A DNA stretch of 64,000 nt from Streptomyces europaeiscabiei (GTDB lineage: Bacteria > Actinomycetota > Actinomycetes > Streptomycetales > Streptomycetaceae): NCBI RefSeq assembly GCF_036346855.1, contig NZ_CP107841.1, positions 7,134,001 to 7,198,000 on the forward strand, written 5' to 3'. The position numbers were made by a program, and so were the translations under genes. How positions within the stretch are numbered: the stretch's first letter is position 1; every line of letters begins with the position of its first letter. The notes below the pieces were generated by a model, which did no database searches, was not told where the DNA came from, and saw only the letters and a list, made by a program, of their open reading frames with translations. This document shows, one piece after another, positions 63,623-64,000 of the stretch.

Positions 63623-63982
63623 GTGGACATAAAGACCGCCTCCGCCCTCCGCCGCCTGCGCCTCGTCTCCGCCCCCGAGGCCGTCTCCTTCCTGCTGCTG
63701 CTCGTCTGCTCGGTGCTCAAGCGCACCACGGAGTTCAACGCGGTGCCGGTGATGGGCTGGGTCCACGCCATCCTCTTCCTCCTGTACCTGGTCTTCTGGG
63801 CCGACGCCTGGAACCGCACGAAGTGGTCCCTGAAGACCGCCGCGCTCTACTTCGCCCTCTCCGTCCTGCCCACCGGCGGGTTCTTCGCCGACCGCAAACT
63901 TCGACGCGAGGCCGAGGACGCGGTCGGCGCGGCGTTCGCGTCCCGCGCCGGCGGCGAGAGCGAAGGGGTCGTGAAAGCGTGA
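63623..63982 (+). CDS. DUF3817 family membrane protein
   Basis: A 119-residue protein with three helices (SAPEAVSFLLLLVCSVLKRT, WVHAILFLLYLVFWADAWN and TAALYFALSVLPTGGFFADRKLRREAE). The family is common in actinobacteria, mostly near transporters or MarR genes, without a known role. GTG 63623 has AAGGTGA upstream. Its stop overlaps the GTG of the next gene by 4 bases. Confidence 0.85.
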   Translation: MDIKTASALRRLRLVSAPEAVSFLLLLVCSVLKRTTEFNAVPVMGWVHAILFLLYLVFWADAWNRTKWSLKTAALYFALSVLPTGGFFADRKLRREAEDAVGAAFASRAGGESEGVVKA

Positions 63983-64000
63983 TCGTCGCCTTCTCCGTGA
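63979..64000 (+). CDS. Start of a further gene, possibly MTH1187-type thiamine-binding protein
   Basis: GTG 63979 overlaps the DUF3817 stop, and the seven visible codons read M-I-V-A-F-S-V. This is a typical start for the MTH1187/YkoF-like thiamine-binding family (UPF0045), which I recall as a neighbour of DUF3817 genes in Streptomyces. Too little sequence is visible for certainty. Confidence 0.35.

Overview
The window is high-GC actinobacterial DNA, almost certainly from a Streptomyces chromosome core. The evidence is very strong third-position GC, frequent GTG/TTG starts behind GGAGG-type ribosome binding sites, the Scy/FilP cytoskeletal pair, the lysA-hom-thrC-thrB-rho block running into the atp operon, and an actinobacterial NucS mismatch endonuclease. 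From memory, the gene order matches the S. coelicolor SCO5351-SCO5409 neighbourhood. No rRNA, tRNA, CRISPR array or transposase was seen.

Layout. 1-7.6 kb: a cut-off receiver protein, an ArgS-like anticodon-binding protein (nrtL), lysA, then hom, thrC and thrB (aspartate-family amino acids). 7.6-12 kb: rho with a long structured leader and a secreted trypsin-like protease with FG-GAP repeats. 12-20.4 kb: an LCP ligase, rpmE with a SigR-type promoter, prfA, prmC, sua5, a phosphatase-like protein without the usual nucleophile, a divergent SHMT and a WecA-type transferase (translation and cell-wall genes). 20.8-28.7 kb: atpIBEFHAGDC. The atpC gene is set apart by 242 nt and has its own candidate promoter. 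28.8-36.5 kb: a DUF2550 protein, a secreted chitinase with a classic chitinase promoter, a NarL-type two-component system, small membrane proteins, a PduO adenosyltransferase, a deletion scar joining two truncated genes, and 3-hydroxybutyryl-CoA dehydrogenase. 36.6-43.1 kb: a STAS protein, a large ATPase-like membrane protein, nucS, an SCO5389-family protein, a luciferase-like oxidoreductase and a small zinc-ribbon-like protein. 43.1-47.2 kb: two tandem paralogous ABC transporters. 47.2-53 kb: repeats, filP and scy (polar growth scaffold). 53-56 kb: methylmalonyl-CoA epimerase, thiolase and meaB. 56-64 kb: an MFS exporter behind a possible leader-peptide attenuator, a PepSY lipid-envelope-type protein divergent from an OmpR/HK pair, a marR, three tandem AIM24 genes, a DUF3817 protein and the first codons of a further gene.

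Working together: the PduO adenosyltransferase, the epimerase and meaB all serve adenosylcobalamin-dependent methylmalonyl-CoA mutase, and hydroxybutyryl-CoA dehydrogenase and thiolase act in the acyl-CoA pathways that join it. Translation and cell-wall genes sit directly upstream of the ATP synthase operon. Non-coding points that stand out are a compound inverted-repeat element family, several leaderless-type promoters, a candidate attenuator at 56.2 kb, a tandem duplication of the 3' end of the phosphatase gene, and the gene-deletion junction at 34.9 kb.
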